Of a DNA stretch of 61,651 nucleotides, positions 25,853 to 35,215 are shown in pieces. Made by a program: the position numbers and the translations under genes. This DNA comes from Acidobacteriota bacterium. Its GTDB lineage: Bacteria; Acidobacteriota; Terriglobia; Terriglobales; Acidobacteriaceae. Position 1 is the stretch's first letter; each line of letters opens with the position of its first letter. Location: NCBI GenBank assembly GCA_003224905.1, contig QIAA01000173.1, forward strand, positions 1 through 61,651, written 5' to 3'. Below the pieces are notes generated by a model. That model was not told the DNA's origin and made no database searches. It worked only from the letters and a program-made list of their open reading frames with translations.

Positions 25853-27561
25853 AGGTTCTGCTGCTTCATCCCGAGGATGGCCTGCCTGGTTCGGATTTGC
25901 GCGGACAATACGACTTGATCGTCGATTTTGCGCGTGCTCCTTTATCCACGTATGAGAGATGGAGTCAGCAAGCGGGCTGTCGAGTAATCAGCTTGTTTGA
26001 TTTTGCCGACGGCTTCGAGGACGTTTATCGCATCAGGGATCTGTTGCGCCTCGGAATGGGGTACATCGTAGATGAGTGGGGCGTCGACTGGTGGGACGTG
26101 CTCTCTCTGCTGATTGAACCTGATCTCCTGAAAACGTTGATGATGGAACGGCTCGCGAAGGAGTTGACGGATTGCAAGCTGTCCTCGAGCCGCAATGATG
26201 GTTGGGTTGGGGGATTGCACGCGCTGACAGGGGGCGAACTGAAAGTACTTGGGAGTCTCGCGGTATTTCAGAGGATACGACACTACCATGAGGTTCTTGG
26301 CCAGTTGAATGTTCGTCAGATTTCGCAGGTGATCGAAGATAAGTTTGATGGTCAACACCGGTTCAGACGTCGTATTGCGAAGCGTAGAAGAAGCTCCAGA
26401 ACTCCAGTAGTGTTGCTGCCTTCGGCGTACATAAACGTCTCGCGCACGGCGGCAGGCTATGCCTCGCTGCTGCCGGATCAGAAATTTCTGCTGGTTTATT
26501 CGAGGAGCAGCGGCAAGCTCAGGAATACGCCGGCGAATGTTGAAATGGTCTCGTTCGATCGTTACTGCACCGCGATGAACGACAACGGATTCAACTCTTT
26601 GCACAAACGCTGGACGATTCTGAGAAGTCATCTGGTTTCGATTGCTTCAGAGTTTCGACTAACTAATGCAGCGGGAGTTTTCTCTCGAATTCCTTCACTA
26701 CTGCGCTGGGGAATCGCGTTGCGAAATGGATGGAACCTGGTATTCGACTCTGAGAATGTGGTTGCGTGCCTGTCGGCGGACGATACGAATCCACACACAA
26801 GAATTCCGATCATTCTGGCGAAGCATAGGGGCATCCCGACTGTGGCCTGCCATCATGGCGCGCTCGATTACCGGATGGCATTGAAGAAGAATCATGCTGA
26901 TAGTTACCTGGTGAAAGATGCGATGGAGCGCGAATACCTGTCCCGGATGTGCCGTTTATCGCCGAGGACAATGATTGAGGGAAACGCGCGCTACATTGAG
27001 AATGCAAAAATCGGTCAATCGTCTGTTGAGCCCTGCCTGACGTATTTCTCCGAGCCGTATCAGACTGATGGCTGGAGAGTTGATGAAGTCTATCGCGATC
27101 TGCTGCCCAGATTGTGGAAGCTAAGTCAGAGCTGTGGGTTAAAGCTGGTGTTGAAGCTGCATCCCTTCGAGAGCCGAAAGGCGCACACAAGATATTTGCG
27201 GCGGCACCTGCGCGATCACATAAATGAAGTCACGATAGTCTCGGGGACCGTGCCCGTAGAGTTGTGGCAGAGAACGCACATTGCCCTAACCGTGGAGTCG
27301 ACGATTGCGCTGGACTGTGCCGCACGCGGCATTCCGGTTTTTTTCTGCGCATGGCTTGGAACGCCGCATTCAGGGTACATCGACCAGTTCGCGAAGTTTG
27401 GCGTGGGTGAAGTGTTGCAATCGGCCGACGATCTGGACGATGTGCGGAATTTTCTTGTATCGCATAAGCGTGCGCGACGCGGGCCGCAGCGGCGAGAGAT
27501 CGATCGGGAAACACTGCGGAATATTCTTTACGGTCGAAAGCTCGCAGTGGCGGCAGGTTAA
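25849..27561 (+). CDS. Candidate nonulosonic-acid glycosyltransferase (GT-B-like)
   Basis: 570 residues, no membrane segments. The C-terminal half looks like a GT-B nucleotide-sugar domain: GIPTVACHHGALDY, LVLKLHPFESRKAH (an HP motif) and ALTVESTIALDCAARGIPVFF (a Ser/Thr pair before a helix). HP and SS/ST motifs are characteristic of bacterial sialyltransferase- and KpsC/S-type enzymes that use CMP-sugars. The N-terminal ~200 residues are unrecognised. ATGA overlap with pseI ties it to CMP-Pse supply, so I infer a pseudaminic-acid transferase; a different surface-glycan role is possible. Confidence 0.55.
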   Translation: MKVLLLHPEDGLPGSDLRGQYDLIVDFARAPLSTYERWSQQAGCRVISLFDFADGFEDVYRIRDLLRLGMGYIVDEWGVDWWDVLSLLIEPDLLKTLMMERLAKELTDCKLSSSRNDGWVGGLHALTGGELKVLGSLAVFQRIRHYHEVLGQLNVRQISQVIEDKFDGQHRFRRRIAKRRRSSRTPVVLLPSAYINVSRTAAGYASLLPDQKFLLVYSRSSGKLRNTPANVEMVSFDRYCTAMNDNGFNSLHKRWTILRSHLVSIASEFRLTNAAGVFSRIPSLLRWGIALRNGWNLVFDSENVVACLSADDTNPHTRIPIILAKHRGIPTVACHHGALDYRMALKKNHADSYLVKDAMEREYLSRMCRLSPRTMIEGNARYIENAKIGQSSVEPCLTYFSEPYQTDGWRVDEVYRDLLPRLWKLSQSCGLKLVLKLHPFESRKAHTRYLRRHLRDHINEVTIVSGTVPVELWQRTHIALTVESTIALDCAARGIPVFFCAWLGTPHSGYIDQFAKFGVGEVLQSADDLDDVRNFLVSHKRARRGPQRREIDRETLRNILYGRKLAVAAG

Positions 27562-27574
27562 CTTTTATAAGAAT

Positions 27575-29161
27575 ATGTCAGCTTCGGCTTCAATCGAGAG
27601 CATCACCTTGCCGAGCGCGGCAAAGCCGGTCTGCGCCGAGAGTTGGCAATTCCAACAGCAGATTGGGCACATATCACGGCAATCCGCAGTCTATTTTGCC
27701 GGCACGATCTTCACAGCCCTGAGTGGTTATCTGTTTAAGGTTTATCTCGCGCGAGCGCTGGGCGCAACAGCACTGGGACTCTATGCATTAGGTATGACGC
27801 TGGTCGGATTCCTGGGAGTTTTCAATGCTCTTGGATTGCCGCAATCCGCAGTGCGGTTCGTTGCCAGCTACACGGTACTTGGTAAAACCGACCTGCTTCG
27901 AGGATTTCTCGTTCGCAGCACGATTCTGCTGCTGGTGTCGAATGCCGTGCTGGGAGCATTGGTTGTGCTGGCCGGGCCCTGGATCGCTTCTCACGTTTAC
28001 CACACGTCCGCGTTGAATCCATATCTTGCCTGGTTTGCCGTGATTATGGCATCCGGTGCGCTGAATGTGTTCCTGGGGCAGGTTCTGGCAGGGTTTAAGG
28101 ATGTGGCGCGCCGTACCGTCATTTCCAACTTTGTTGCGGGGCCACTGACGATAGTCCTCACTATTGTTCTAGTTCAAGGCGGACTCCGCCTGAGGGGCTA
28201 CATTGTTGCTCAGGTTGTCAGCGGGTGTGTAGTTCTGCTGCTGTTGCTGGTTTCAATTGGAAAGTTCATACCGAGAACCGTGTCCGGACAGTTGCCATTA
28301 TTAGAACAAGAGGTGATTGCCTTTTCGGGTATCGCACTGGGAGTGGCGTTTCTAGAGTTTGTGATGGCGCAAGCCGACAAGGTGCTCATCGGGATTTACC
28401 TGAATGCGCGCGAAGTGGGTATCTATGCAGTTGCCGCTGCGTTAGTTGCATTCACCCCCATCGTTCTTCAGTCAGTCAATCAGATTTTCTCGCCCGTTAT
28501 CGCTGAGCTTTATTCATCTGGGCAACTCGAATTACTCAGGCGAATTTTTCAAACATTGACCAAGTGGATTCTGGGTTTGACGCTCCCTCTGGCTGCCGCC
28601 ATGATCGTATTCGCACCAGCCATTATGCGCATTTTTGGGGGTGACTTCGAAGCAGGCTGGGCAATACTCGTGATCGGCACGTTGGGACAGCTCGTAAACT
28701 GCGCTGTGGGATCAGTCGGGTATCTCTTACTGATGTCCGGGCATCAGGGCACGCTCATCAGGATTCAGATCGTAGTCGCATGTGTAATGGTGCTGCTCAA
28801 CGCAGTGTTGATACCGCAATGGGGCATTATCGGCGCGTCAGTTTCCGCTGCGGTCACGAACGTCGTAAGCAACTTTTGGTATCTGCGGAGTGTGCGCCGG
28901 AAGTTGGGTTTGTCGCCGCACAACCGAGGTTATCTCCGGCTCATGCCCGCTGTGGCAACAGCGGTAATGCTGTTGCTGGCAATTGCGAAAATGCTTCATT
29001 CGTTTCATCCGGAATGGATGGCAATTGTTGCAGGTGTGTTCGTGGCCTACGCGGGGTTCAGTGCAGTTGCAGTCCTAGTTGGTTTCGATGAAGATGACCG
29101 GCTCATTGCAGGCGCGGTATGGCGGAGGATAAGAACGACGTTTGGCGGTGCTCTGGCATGA
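27575..29161 (+). CDS. wzx: Wzx-type polysaccharide flippase (MOP superfamily)
   Basis: About 528 residues with roughly 14 hydrophobic helices beginning at HISRQSAVYFAGTIFTALSGYLFKVYLARALGA, the usual Wzx/RfbX N-terminus. Expected to flip undecaprenyl-linked repeat units across the inner membrane. The start at 27575 (MSASASIES) was chosen because an earlier in-frame extension overlaps the upstream transferase and reads as a shadow frame. The stop overlaps the start of a 67-residue gene. Confidence 0.9.
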   Translation: MSASASIESITLPSAAKPVCAESWQFQQQIGHISRQSAVYFAGTIFTALSGYLFKVYLARALGATALGLYALGMTLVGFLGVFNALGLPQSAVRFVASYTVLGKTDLLRGFLVRSTILLLVSNAVLGALVVLAGPWIASHVYHTSALNPYLAWFAVIMASGALNVFLGQVLAGFKDVARRTVISNFVAGPLTIVLTIVLVQGGLRLRGYIVAQVVSGCVVLLLLLVSIGKFIPRTVSGQLPLLEQEVIAFSGIALGVAFLEFVMAQADKVLIGIYLNAREVGIYAVAAALVAFTPIVLQSVNQIFSPVIAELYSSGQLELLRRIFQTLTKWILGLTLPLAAAMIVFAPAIMRIFGGDFEAGWAILVIGTLGQLVNCAVGSVGYLLLMSGHQGTLIRIQIVVACVMVLLNAVLIPQWGIIGASVSAAVTNVVSNFWYLRSVRRKLGLSPHNRGYLRLMPAVATAVMLLLAIAKMLHSFHPEWMAIVAGVFVAYAGFSAVAVLVGFDEDDRLIAGAVWRRIRTTFGGALA

Positions 29162-29361
29162 GGCGGGATGACATGCGTGAACTGCGGCTGCCTTGCAATC
29201 TCTGCGAGAGAGTGGAACAGCGCTTTGGAAGCCGGTTCGACAACCTCGAGGGATTTCTCACGCGTGTGCTGGTGGAACTTCTTCGAGATGACGCTGCACA
29301 GATGGACCAAGCCGAACAGCGTCTGATCGAAAAACGGCTGCAGGATCTCGGCTACCTCTAG
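29158..29361 (+). CDS. Small acidic-helix protein of the glycan locus
   Basis: 67 residues from the ATG overlapping the wzx stop (ATGA). Sequence style: two Cys (LRLPCNLCERVEQ), then FDNLEGFLTRVLVELLRDDAAQMDQ and a C-terminal RLIEKRLQDLGYL. The ending L-x-x-LGYL resembles the tail found on many acidobacterial sulfatase/alkaline-phosphatase-superfamily proteins, one of which is encoded at 32610. I do not know its function; possibilities are a metal-binding or adaptor peptide. Real translation is likely given the tight coupling. Confidence 0.6.
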   Translation: MRRDDMRELRLPCNLCERVEQRFGSRFDNLEGFLTRVLVELLRDDAAQMDQAEQRLIEKRLQDLGYL

Positions 29362-29391
29362 AGCCCGGTTCTATGGATTTTTTCCGACCAG

Positions 29392-30087
29392 ATGACAGAG
29401 ACTTTGGAGCAGGTCAAAGAGGCCGAAAGGGAACGACTCTACCCATCAATTACAAACCCGAACTGGCTCGTGCTGCGTAAGCGCCGGGAGTTGTTTCGCA
29501 GGTGGCTGAGGGACTCCCTGCCGAAAGACCCATTGATACTGGATGTCGGTGGGCGTATTCAGCCTTACCGCGCGCTCCTTCCACAAGAGAGTTCTTATTT
29601 TGCGGTTGATCTGCGGCCGACGCCCCTGGTGAACTGCATAGCCGCAGCGCAGCAGCTACCCTTCCCAAATGATCTGTTCGATTTAGTCCTGTGCACGCAG
29701 ATGCTGGAGTACGCGCCTGAGCCAGCGTGTGTGATCTCCGAGATTCATAGAATTCTTAAACGTGGAGGTGTGCTGTTATTGAGTCTTCCCAGTGTGTTTC
29801 CCCGCGATGCGGATGAGGACCGATGGCGATTTCTGCCCCGCGCTATCCGCGAGTTGCTGTCAGATTTCGCTGCGGTCGAGGTTACTCCGGAGGGTAGCAG
29901 TATCGCGGGATTCTTCCGTGCCGTTACTATCTGCTGTCACGTGTTCGCGAAGTACGCTGTGGTGCGGACAGCCGTGAGTTACACGCTGATTCCCGTGTTC
30001 AATGTTGCAGGTTGGATGCTCGAAGAATCGATCCGAAGTAGCAATGATGTTTTCGCCGCGAACTACAGCGTGCGTGCACTGAAGTAA
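29392..30087 (+). CDS. SAM-dependent class I methyltransferase
   Basis: 231 residues with the class I motifs: ILDVGGRIQPYRALLP (motif I, SAM binding), YFAVDLRPTPL (acidic end of beta 2), FDLVLCTQMLEYAPEP (motif II, Methyltransf_11 type) and HRILKRGGVLLLSLPS. Probably methylates a sugar or lipid intermediate of the surface glycan, to judge from neighbours. Begins 30 nt after the small gene. Confidence 0.8.
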   Translation: MTETLEQVKEAERERLYPSITNPNWLVLRKRRELFRRWLRDSLPKDPLILDVGGRIQPYRALLPQESSYFAVDLRPTPLVNCIAAAQQLPFPNDLFDLVLCTQMLEYAPEPACVISEIHRILKRGGVLLLSLPSVFPRDADEDRWRFLPRAIRELLSDFAAVEVTPEGSSIAGFFRAVTICCHVFAKYAVVRTAVSYTLIPVFNVAGWMLEESIRSSNDVFAANYSVRALK

Positions 30088-30172
30088 GCCTGCTGATCAC
30101 GCCGATTCAGCGTACGGAGACGATCAATATTAGGCACTCCTCGGCAATGCTGCTTCTTGGTACGTTCGTTGC

Positions 30173-31414
30173 GTGCGAACTCCTGGCCATCGCCTGATCA
30201 CAACATTCCGGGTTAAGAAAGCCGGTTGGGAGTTGCGAAAGCGGCGGCCTTCCCGAGAGCCATACAGCTACGCTGCCACACTGTTTTTTCTGCTCGCGAT
30301 CACGGCTGTGTCACTCAGGCCCTATCTATATTCCTTGTATGACATGGACATGCTCGGGTACATGGGCAATGCGGTGGCCATGCGTGGAGCAAGCATTCGA
30401 GAGATTCACGACACTGTTTACGCCGATGTCCTCAGGTCCGTGCCGGAGGCAACGCGGGCTCATTTGTTGGGGCAAGATGGGCAGGGTCCCGTGTCGCAGA
30501 TTGCGTCGCGAAAAGATCGGTTCGCGAATGCTTACCACTTTGCAGAGTTTCTGCCGTGCTTCGCAATCCGGCCAATCTTTAATGAACTCATCTATGTTTT
30601 GCATTACAAGCTTGGGATTGGCCTGGTCCGAGCAACGATCGTCATTCCAGTTTTGTCGTACTGGCTGCTCGGGATCATCACTTTCTTGTGGATTTCGAGA
30701 TATTCAGGGCATCTGCTGGCCGTCCCGTTGTCGCTAGTGCTGATGCTTTGTCCGCCGCTTCTGGGACTTGCGCGATTCAACTCGCCAGACGCGTTGTCGT
30801 GCCTGTTCTTGATGACCGGCCTGTTTCTAATTCTCGAGCAGCAGAACGTTTCCTGGGGCCTGGTTGTGGTCCTTTCCTCAATTTACGTCAGGACGGATAA
30901 CGTGTTGCTGGTTCTCGTCGTGCTGGCGTACTGCGCGTTTTCATCACGGATGCTCACTAAGGTGCAAGGCCTTCTGTTGGCGTCTGTTTCGGTCGGTTCT
31001 GTGCTGCTCATCAACCATTTCGCGGGCGATTACGGAATGCGAGTTCTGTATTACCGAAGCTTTATCGAAGTTCCGATGGCGCCAGGCGAATTGGTTGTTG
31101 ACTTTGGTTGGAAGAACTATCTCAGCGCTTTGAGAACAGCAGTGTCAGAGCTCGCCAACGGGTATTTCTTCCCGTTCACTTTTGTGGGATTGCTCGGGTT
31201 GCGCTCCGGGAGCAAACGAATCGCCTTGATGGCGATTGTGTTCGCATTCTTTGCGCTTCATTTCCTGTTATTTCCTTCAGGCCAGGAACGATTCTGGGGG
31301 CCTTATTACTTGGGCATGGGGATAACGGCGATCATGAGCTTGCCGCGAAAAACGTGCTTGGATGAAGAGACGGCCGGGCAGGAAGAGGACCTCCTGCTTG
31401 AGCTTGCCGTATGA
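30173..31414 (+). CDS. Polytopic membrane protein, GT-C-like
   Basis: About 413 residues with eight or more hydrophobic helices and a large loop after the first (residues ~60-130), a plan typical of GT-C glycosyltransferases that use lipid-linked donors. YDMDMLGYMGNA just after TM1 resembles the acidic catalytic loop of that fold. The start used is GTG at 30173; no strong ribosome-binding site is visible, so the true start could differ. Glycosyltransferase activity is inference from topology and location. Confidence 0.6.
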   Translation: MRTPGHRLITTFRVKKAGWELRKRRPSREPYSYAATLFFLLAITAVSLRPYLYSLYDMDMLGYMGNAVAMRGASIREIHDTVYADVLRSVPEATRAHLLGQDGQGPVSQIASRKDRFANAYHFAEFLPCFAIRPIFNELIYVLHYKLGIGLVRATIVIPVLSYWLLGIITFLWISRYSGHLLAVPLSLVLMLCPPLLGLARFNSPDALSCLFLMTGLFLILEQQNVSWGLVVVLSSIYVRTDNVLLVLVVLAYCAFSSRMLTKVQGLLLASVSVGSVLLINHFAGDYGMRVLYYRSFIEVPMAPGELVVDFGWKNYLSALRTAVSELANGYFFPFTFVGLLGLRSGSKRIALMAIVFAFFALHFLLFPSGQERFWGPYYLGMGITAIMSLPRKTCLDEETAGQEEDLLLELAV

Positions 31415-31459
31415 GGTGCAAAGACGAAGCGGGCGCTAAGCCGAACCGCTGCTAATCGC

Positions 31460-32608
31460 ATGCTCAATTTCATCAACCGATTCCGACGTGTTGACGGGAG
31501 TGCGTCGACCTTCTCGTTCTCTAGGTCACTGGTGGTGTTGCAAAGCGACGACTGGGGACGGATTGGGATTCGCGATCGCGGAGGGTATGAAGAGCTGCAG
31601 GCGAGCGGCATCCAGTTGGGTGAGCATCCGTATGACTCCTACAGTCTGGAAACATCGGACGACGTCTTAGCGGTCAAGGACGTTTTGAAACGACATCGCG
31701 ACTGTACTGGCCGTTCGGCTTGCATGGTCATGAATTTTGTCGTCGCCAACGTGGACTTTTCCCAGAGTGCGCTTTCGGGATTCCGCAGGATTCATTTGAA
31801 GTATTTATACGAAGGCCTGCCCGGGAAATGGCTACGGCCGGGGCTTTTCGAAGCTTATCGCGATGGAATCGCAGATGGAGTTTTCTATCCTGCCCTCCAC
31901 GGGTTGACACATTTCTGCCATCGTGCGGTGGAACGCTCGCTTCGATGTGCAGACGAGCGCGGCCAATTGTTGCAGAAGTTGTGGCGAGCCGAGACACCCT
32001 ACATCTATTGGAGAATGCCGTGGGTGGGATATGAGTATTGCAATCCTGGTGGAGGTTTCCTGCGGAAGAATGTTCAAGCAGCGCTAATTTGTGAGGCGGC
32101 GGAGGCTTTCAAAAAGGTCTTCTTTACGTCAGCCGTTTCCGCTTGTGCTCCCGGATACCGTTCAAATGCGGACACGCACCGGAGCTGGGCGGAGTGCGGC
32201 ATTCGGGTTGCGCAAAATGGCAGCGGGGCACGGATAGCTCCCCCCCACCTGGATGAGTGGGGACTCTTGAATCTGTATCGAACTGTTGATTTTGAACCTG
32301 CGCAGCGGGCCGTTTCGGTAAAGGCGTGTGTTCAACGGGCAGAAAGATGCTTCGAACGTGGATTGCCAGCCGTTGTGTCGATACATTCCATCAATTTTCA
32401 TTCCACCCTCAAAGACTTTCGTGGGCCGACGCTGCGTGCTCTGGATCAATTTCTTTCAGCACTGGAAGCAAAGCATCCCGATCTGTTGTATGTGAATGAC
32501 GGCGATTTGTACGAAATCGTGGACAGCGGGCGCTTGAATGGTTCGCGGGCGCCGGTTTCGGTCACGGTGCGAGGGAAAACGAAAGCAATGAATCAACGGG
32601 CAAGCTAG
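31460..32608 (+). CDS. Polysaccharide-deacetylase-like protein
   Basis: 382 residues without signal peptide. LVVLQSDDWGRIG gives the paired aspartates of the NodB metal site and YPALHGLTHFCH an H-x-x-x-H-like motif; VVSIHSINFH near the end could be the third conserved block. The core is longer and more divergent than secreted chitin deacetylases. Likely acts on a cytoplasmic or lipid-linked sugar of this locus, but loss of catalysis cannot be excluded. Confidence 0.6.
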   Translation: MLNFINRFRRVDGSASTFSFSRSLVVLQSDDWGRIGIRDRGGYEELQASGIQLGEHPYDSYSLETSDDVLAVKDVLKRHRDCTGRSACMVMNFVVANVDFSQSALSGFRRIHLKYLYEGLPGKWLRPGLFEAYRDGIADGVFYPALHGLTHFCHRAVERSLRCADERGQLLQKLWRAETPYIYWRMPWVGYEYCNPGGGFLRKNVQAALICEAAEAFKKVFFTSAVSACAPGYRSNADTHRSWAECGIRVAQNGSGARIAPPHLDEWGLLNLYRTVDFEPAQRAVSVKACVQRAERCFERGLPAVVSIHSINFHSTLKDFRGPTLRALDQFLSALEAKHPDLLYVNDGDLYEIVDSGRLNGSRAPVSVTVRGKTKAMNQRAS

Positions 32609-32609
32609 C

Positions 32610-34094
32610 ATGAGAGCAAGGTCGATTGTCTTGATTACTGTCGATTGCCTGCGCGCGGATCACGCGGGTTTTCTTGGTTATCATCGTCCGACCACCCCGT
32701 TTCTGGATTCGTTAGCTGCCGAGAGTTTCGTCTTCTCAAACGCGTTTGCGGCGGGAGTTCCTACCTATTATTCCTTCCCGGCGATCATGGCGTCCCGATA
32801 TCCACTTGCACTCGGCCGCGACGTAGTGGGTCTGGCGCCGGGCGAAACCACGCTGGCTTCGGTGCTACGTGATGCGGGATATGCAAGCGCCGGGTTCGTC
32901 GCTGCAAATCCTTATTTGTCGTCGCGATTTGGATATGACTCGGGATTTGAAACTTTCCGTGACTTTCTGGATGAAGAACTCGGATTCGAGCACCGCGAGT
33001 TAGAACCATCTCCGAAATGGCGCACGCGAACCAATCAGAGCATTGCACGAGCCTGTCACAGTTTGTGGCCGCTCGGCGCCGCCTACGATGAGATCTATTT
33101 CCAGTATTGCCAAAGAATCGCATCCGGCGTCGAACTCTCAGTCGATAAACTGCGTCGATTTCCATCTGCTCAGGTGATCGTAGACCAGGGACTGCAATGG
33201 CTAGAGGAATTTGGCGACTCACCCTTCTTCCTGTGGCTGCACCTAATGGATCCACATGCGCCTTACTATCCAGCGCAGGACGCGCTCAACGCGATGGACA
33301 ACTCAAGTTCTGGATCGCAGGCGAGATTCCTGAACTCGTTCTGGAATCGGCATGATGTCAGTGCAAGTAGATTGAAGCGACATAACGAAGATCTGATGGC
33401 GCTGTACGACGCCGGCATTCGCAAAGTTGATATTGAAATCGCGAGGTTAGTTGACAAGTTACGCAGGAGTGCCTTGTGGGACGACTGTGTTTTTGCGGTT
33501 ACCGCGGATCATGGAGAAGAATTTCTCGACCATGGAGGCCGCTTCCACGCCCCGTCGAATCTCTGGGAAGAGTCGATCCGCGTCCCCTTGCTGCTGCACA
33601 TGCCAGGAGGGCGGGTTGCACGTCACGTAAAAAGCGTGTTCAGTCTTGTGCACCTGGGCCCGACTCTCCTGGAGGCAGCCGGTACGCGGATACCCGCAGA
33701 ATTCCATGGCCGAAGCTGCTGGAGTGCTCTGCAGGCCGGCTCGGCGTTTGAAGGTCACGCCATTATTGAATCAGTCGGCCGATGCGGCAATCCATTGCGT
33801 CTCAGCGATCGATTGCAGGCGCGCATGCTCGCGGTGAGGGAAGAGCAATACAAGCTGGTGCTGGATTTCGGTTCAGGTCGAGAGGATCTATTTGATCTGC
33901 GGGGCGATCCCGGCGAATGTAACCCGCTCTACTTATCCGCGGAAAAAGGAACGCGCCGTAGATTGCTCGGCAGAGCGCAGGCTCACTTGACGGAATCTGC
34001 GGGTCGGCGCAATGAAGATCATCGCCTTGCTGCGCGCATCCGCGATCTTAAATTCCAGTGGGCAGCGCCACGAGCGCGGAGCTACGCTGCATGA
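32610..34094 (+). CDS. Alkaline-phosphatase-superfamily (sulfatase-like) protein
   Basis: 494 residues. SIVLITVDCLRADHAGFLGYHRPTTPFLD gives the N-terminal metal site and TADHGEEFLDHGGRFHAPSNLWEESIRVP the second metal site of sulfatase-fold enzymes. At the nucleophile position the sequence is PTYYSFPAIMAS, without the Cys/Ser-x-Pro-x-Arg formylglycine motif. A Thr nucleophile, as in phosphoglycerol or phosphoethanolamine transferases, is therefore more likely than a true sulfatase. No signal peptide or TM domain, which is unusual for such a transferase. Starts 1 nt after the previous stop. Confidence 0.75.
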   Translation: MRARSIVLITVDCLRADHAGFLGYHRPTTPFLDSLAAESFVFSNAFAAGVPTYYSFPAIMASRYPLALGRDVVGLAPGETTLASVLRDAGYASAGFVAANPYLSSRFGYDSGFETFRDFLDEELGFEHRELEPSPKWRTRTNQSIARACHSLWPLGAAYDEIYFQYCQRIASGVELSVDKLRRFPSAQVIVDQGLQWLEEFGDSPFFLWLHLMDPHAPYYPAQDALNAMDNSSSGSQARFLNSFWNRHDVSASRLKRHNEDLMALYDAGIRKVDIEIARLVDKLRRSALWDDCVFAVTADHGEEFLDHGGRFHAPSNLWEESIRVPLLLHMPGGRVARHVKSVFSLVHLGPTLLEAAGTRIPAEFHGRSCWSALQAGSAFEGHAIIESVGRCGNPLRLSDRLQARMLAVREEQYKLVLDFGSGREDLFDLRGDPGECNPLYLSAEKGTRRRLLGRAQAHLTESAGRRNEDHRLAARIRDLKFQWAAPRARSYAA

Positions 34095-35215
34095 GTTGTC
34101 TTTCGGAGGTTCACACCCGGCCAGCAACAGCGACGCGTCGATTACCCCTCCGTATTCTGGTTGACTCTCTCGTCGACAAGGGACTGCCGAACGCTCAGAT
34201 GAGCAATGCGCGGGAGATCATCCGCCGCCTGGATCCCGAACAATTCCACGTCAGCACTTTTCATTTTCGCGAGCCGGATGAAACGATTGCCCGGCGTCCC
34301 AACACCAGGCTGATCCCGCTGCCAGAGCGGGGGCAGACAGTCCCGATCGCACGAGAGTTTATCTTTGGCACGCACGACATTCTTTTTTATGTGAAGTCCT
34401 CTCCAGCCAGCAGGTTTTACATGCGATGGCGTAGGCGATTCAGAGACAAGCGCATCACCGTGGGTACGATTGAGTCGCAATCGAATTTGCGTCAGGAACC
34501 CACAATCAAACAGGAAAGCGTGCGGCTGTGGGAGCAGACGGTGCTTCGCTGTGACTACCTATTCAGCAACTCGCGCTCAGTCAGAGGCAGCTTGCGTTCG
34601 CAATATGGACTTGCCAGCGAATTGATGCCTACTGGTGTCGATACGAAATTCTTTTCGCCAACCTGGGATCGGGCTGCCAATGACAGGCCCCGCGTTTTGT
34701 TTGTCGGATCTTTGCGTCCGTTCAAACAGCCTAACCTGCTGCTGGAAGCCGCCGCACGGTTTTCGCAGGCAGACTTTCTCCTGGCCGGCGATGGAGTAAT
34801 GGCACGAGAACTGAACGAGCGGATTCATCGCGAAAACCTCGATAACGTAAGACTTCTCGGTGTGCTTGGCGCCGGGGAATTGCTACGTGAATACCAGCAG
34901 GCGGATGTTTTCCTGTTTCCGTCTATATGGGAGGGCTCACCAAAGGTCATTCTTGAAGCCGCTGCCTGCGGGCTGCCGGTGATCGCGCGGCAGAATTACA
35001 AGCCGGAGACCGTGCTTGATGGCAAGAGCGGCTACCTGGTCGGTTCGGATGAAGAATTGTTCGTGCGGCTGGAGGAATTGCTTTCGTCTCCGGAACGGCG
35101 GCGGGCATATGGAGAGGTGGGCCGAAAGCACATCCTGCAGTACGACTGGGATCTGATCACCCCGCGCTGGGAAGAAATATTTCTCAGCCTTACGCGAGCG
35201 GAGCGGGTCGCATGA
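34091..35215 (+). CDS. GT4 family glycosyltransferase
   Basis: 374 residues from the ATG overlapping the upstream stop (ATGA). GT-B fold with RVLFVGSLRPFKQPNLLLEAAARF, VRLLGVLGAGELLREYQQADVFLFPS and EGSPKVILEAAACGLPVIA, containing the E-x7-E donor-binding motif. Retaining sugar transfer from a nucleotide sugar to a lipid-linked acceptor is expected. The N-terminal domain does not reveal the acceptor. Downstream start overlaps by 4 nt. Confidence 0.88.
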   Translation: MSCLSEVHTRPATATRRLPLRILVDSLVDKGLPNAQMSNAREIIRRLDPEQFHVSTFHFREPDETIARRPNTRLIPLPERGQTVPIAREFIFGTHDILFYVKSSPASRFYMRWRRRFRDKRITVGTIESQSNLRQEPTIKQESVRLWEQTVLRCDYLFSNSRSVRGSLRSQYGLASELMPTGVDTKFFSPTWDRAANDRPRVLFVGSLRPFKQPNLLLEAAARFSQADFLLAGDGVMARELNERIHRENLDNVRLLGVLGAGELLREYQQADVFLFPSIWEGSPKVILEAAACGLPVIARQNYKPETVLDGKSGYLVGSDEELFVRLEELLSSPERRRAYGEVGRKHILQYDWDLITPRWEEIFLSLTRAERVA

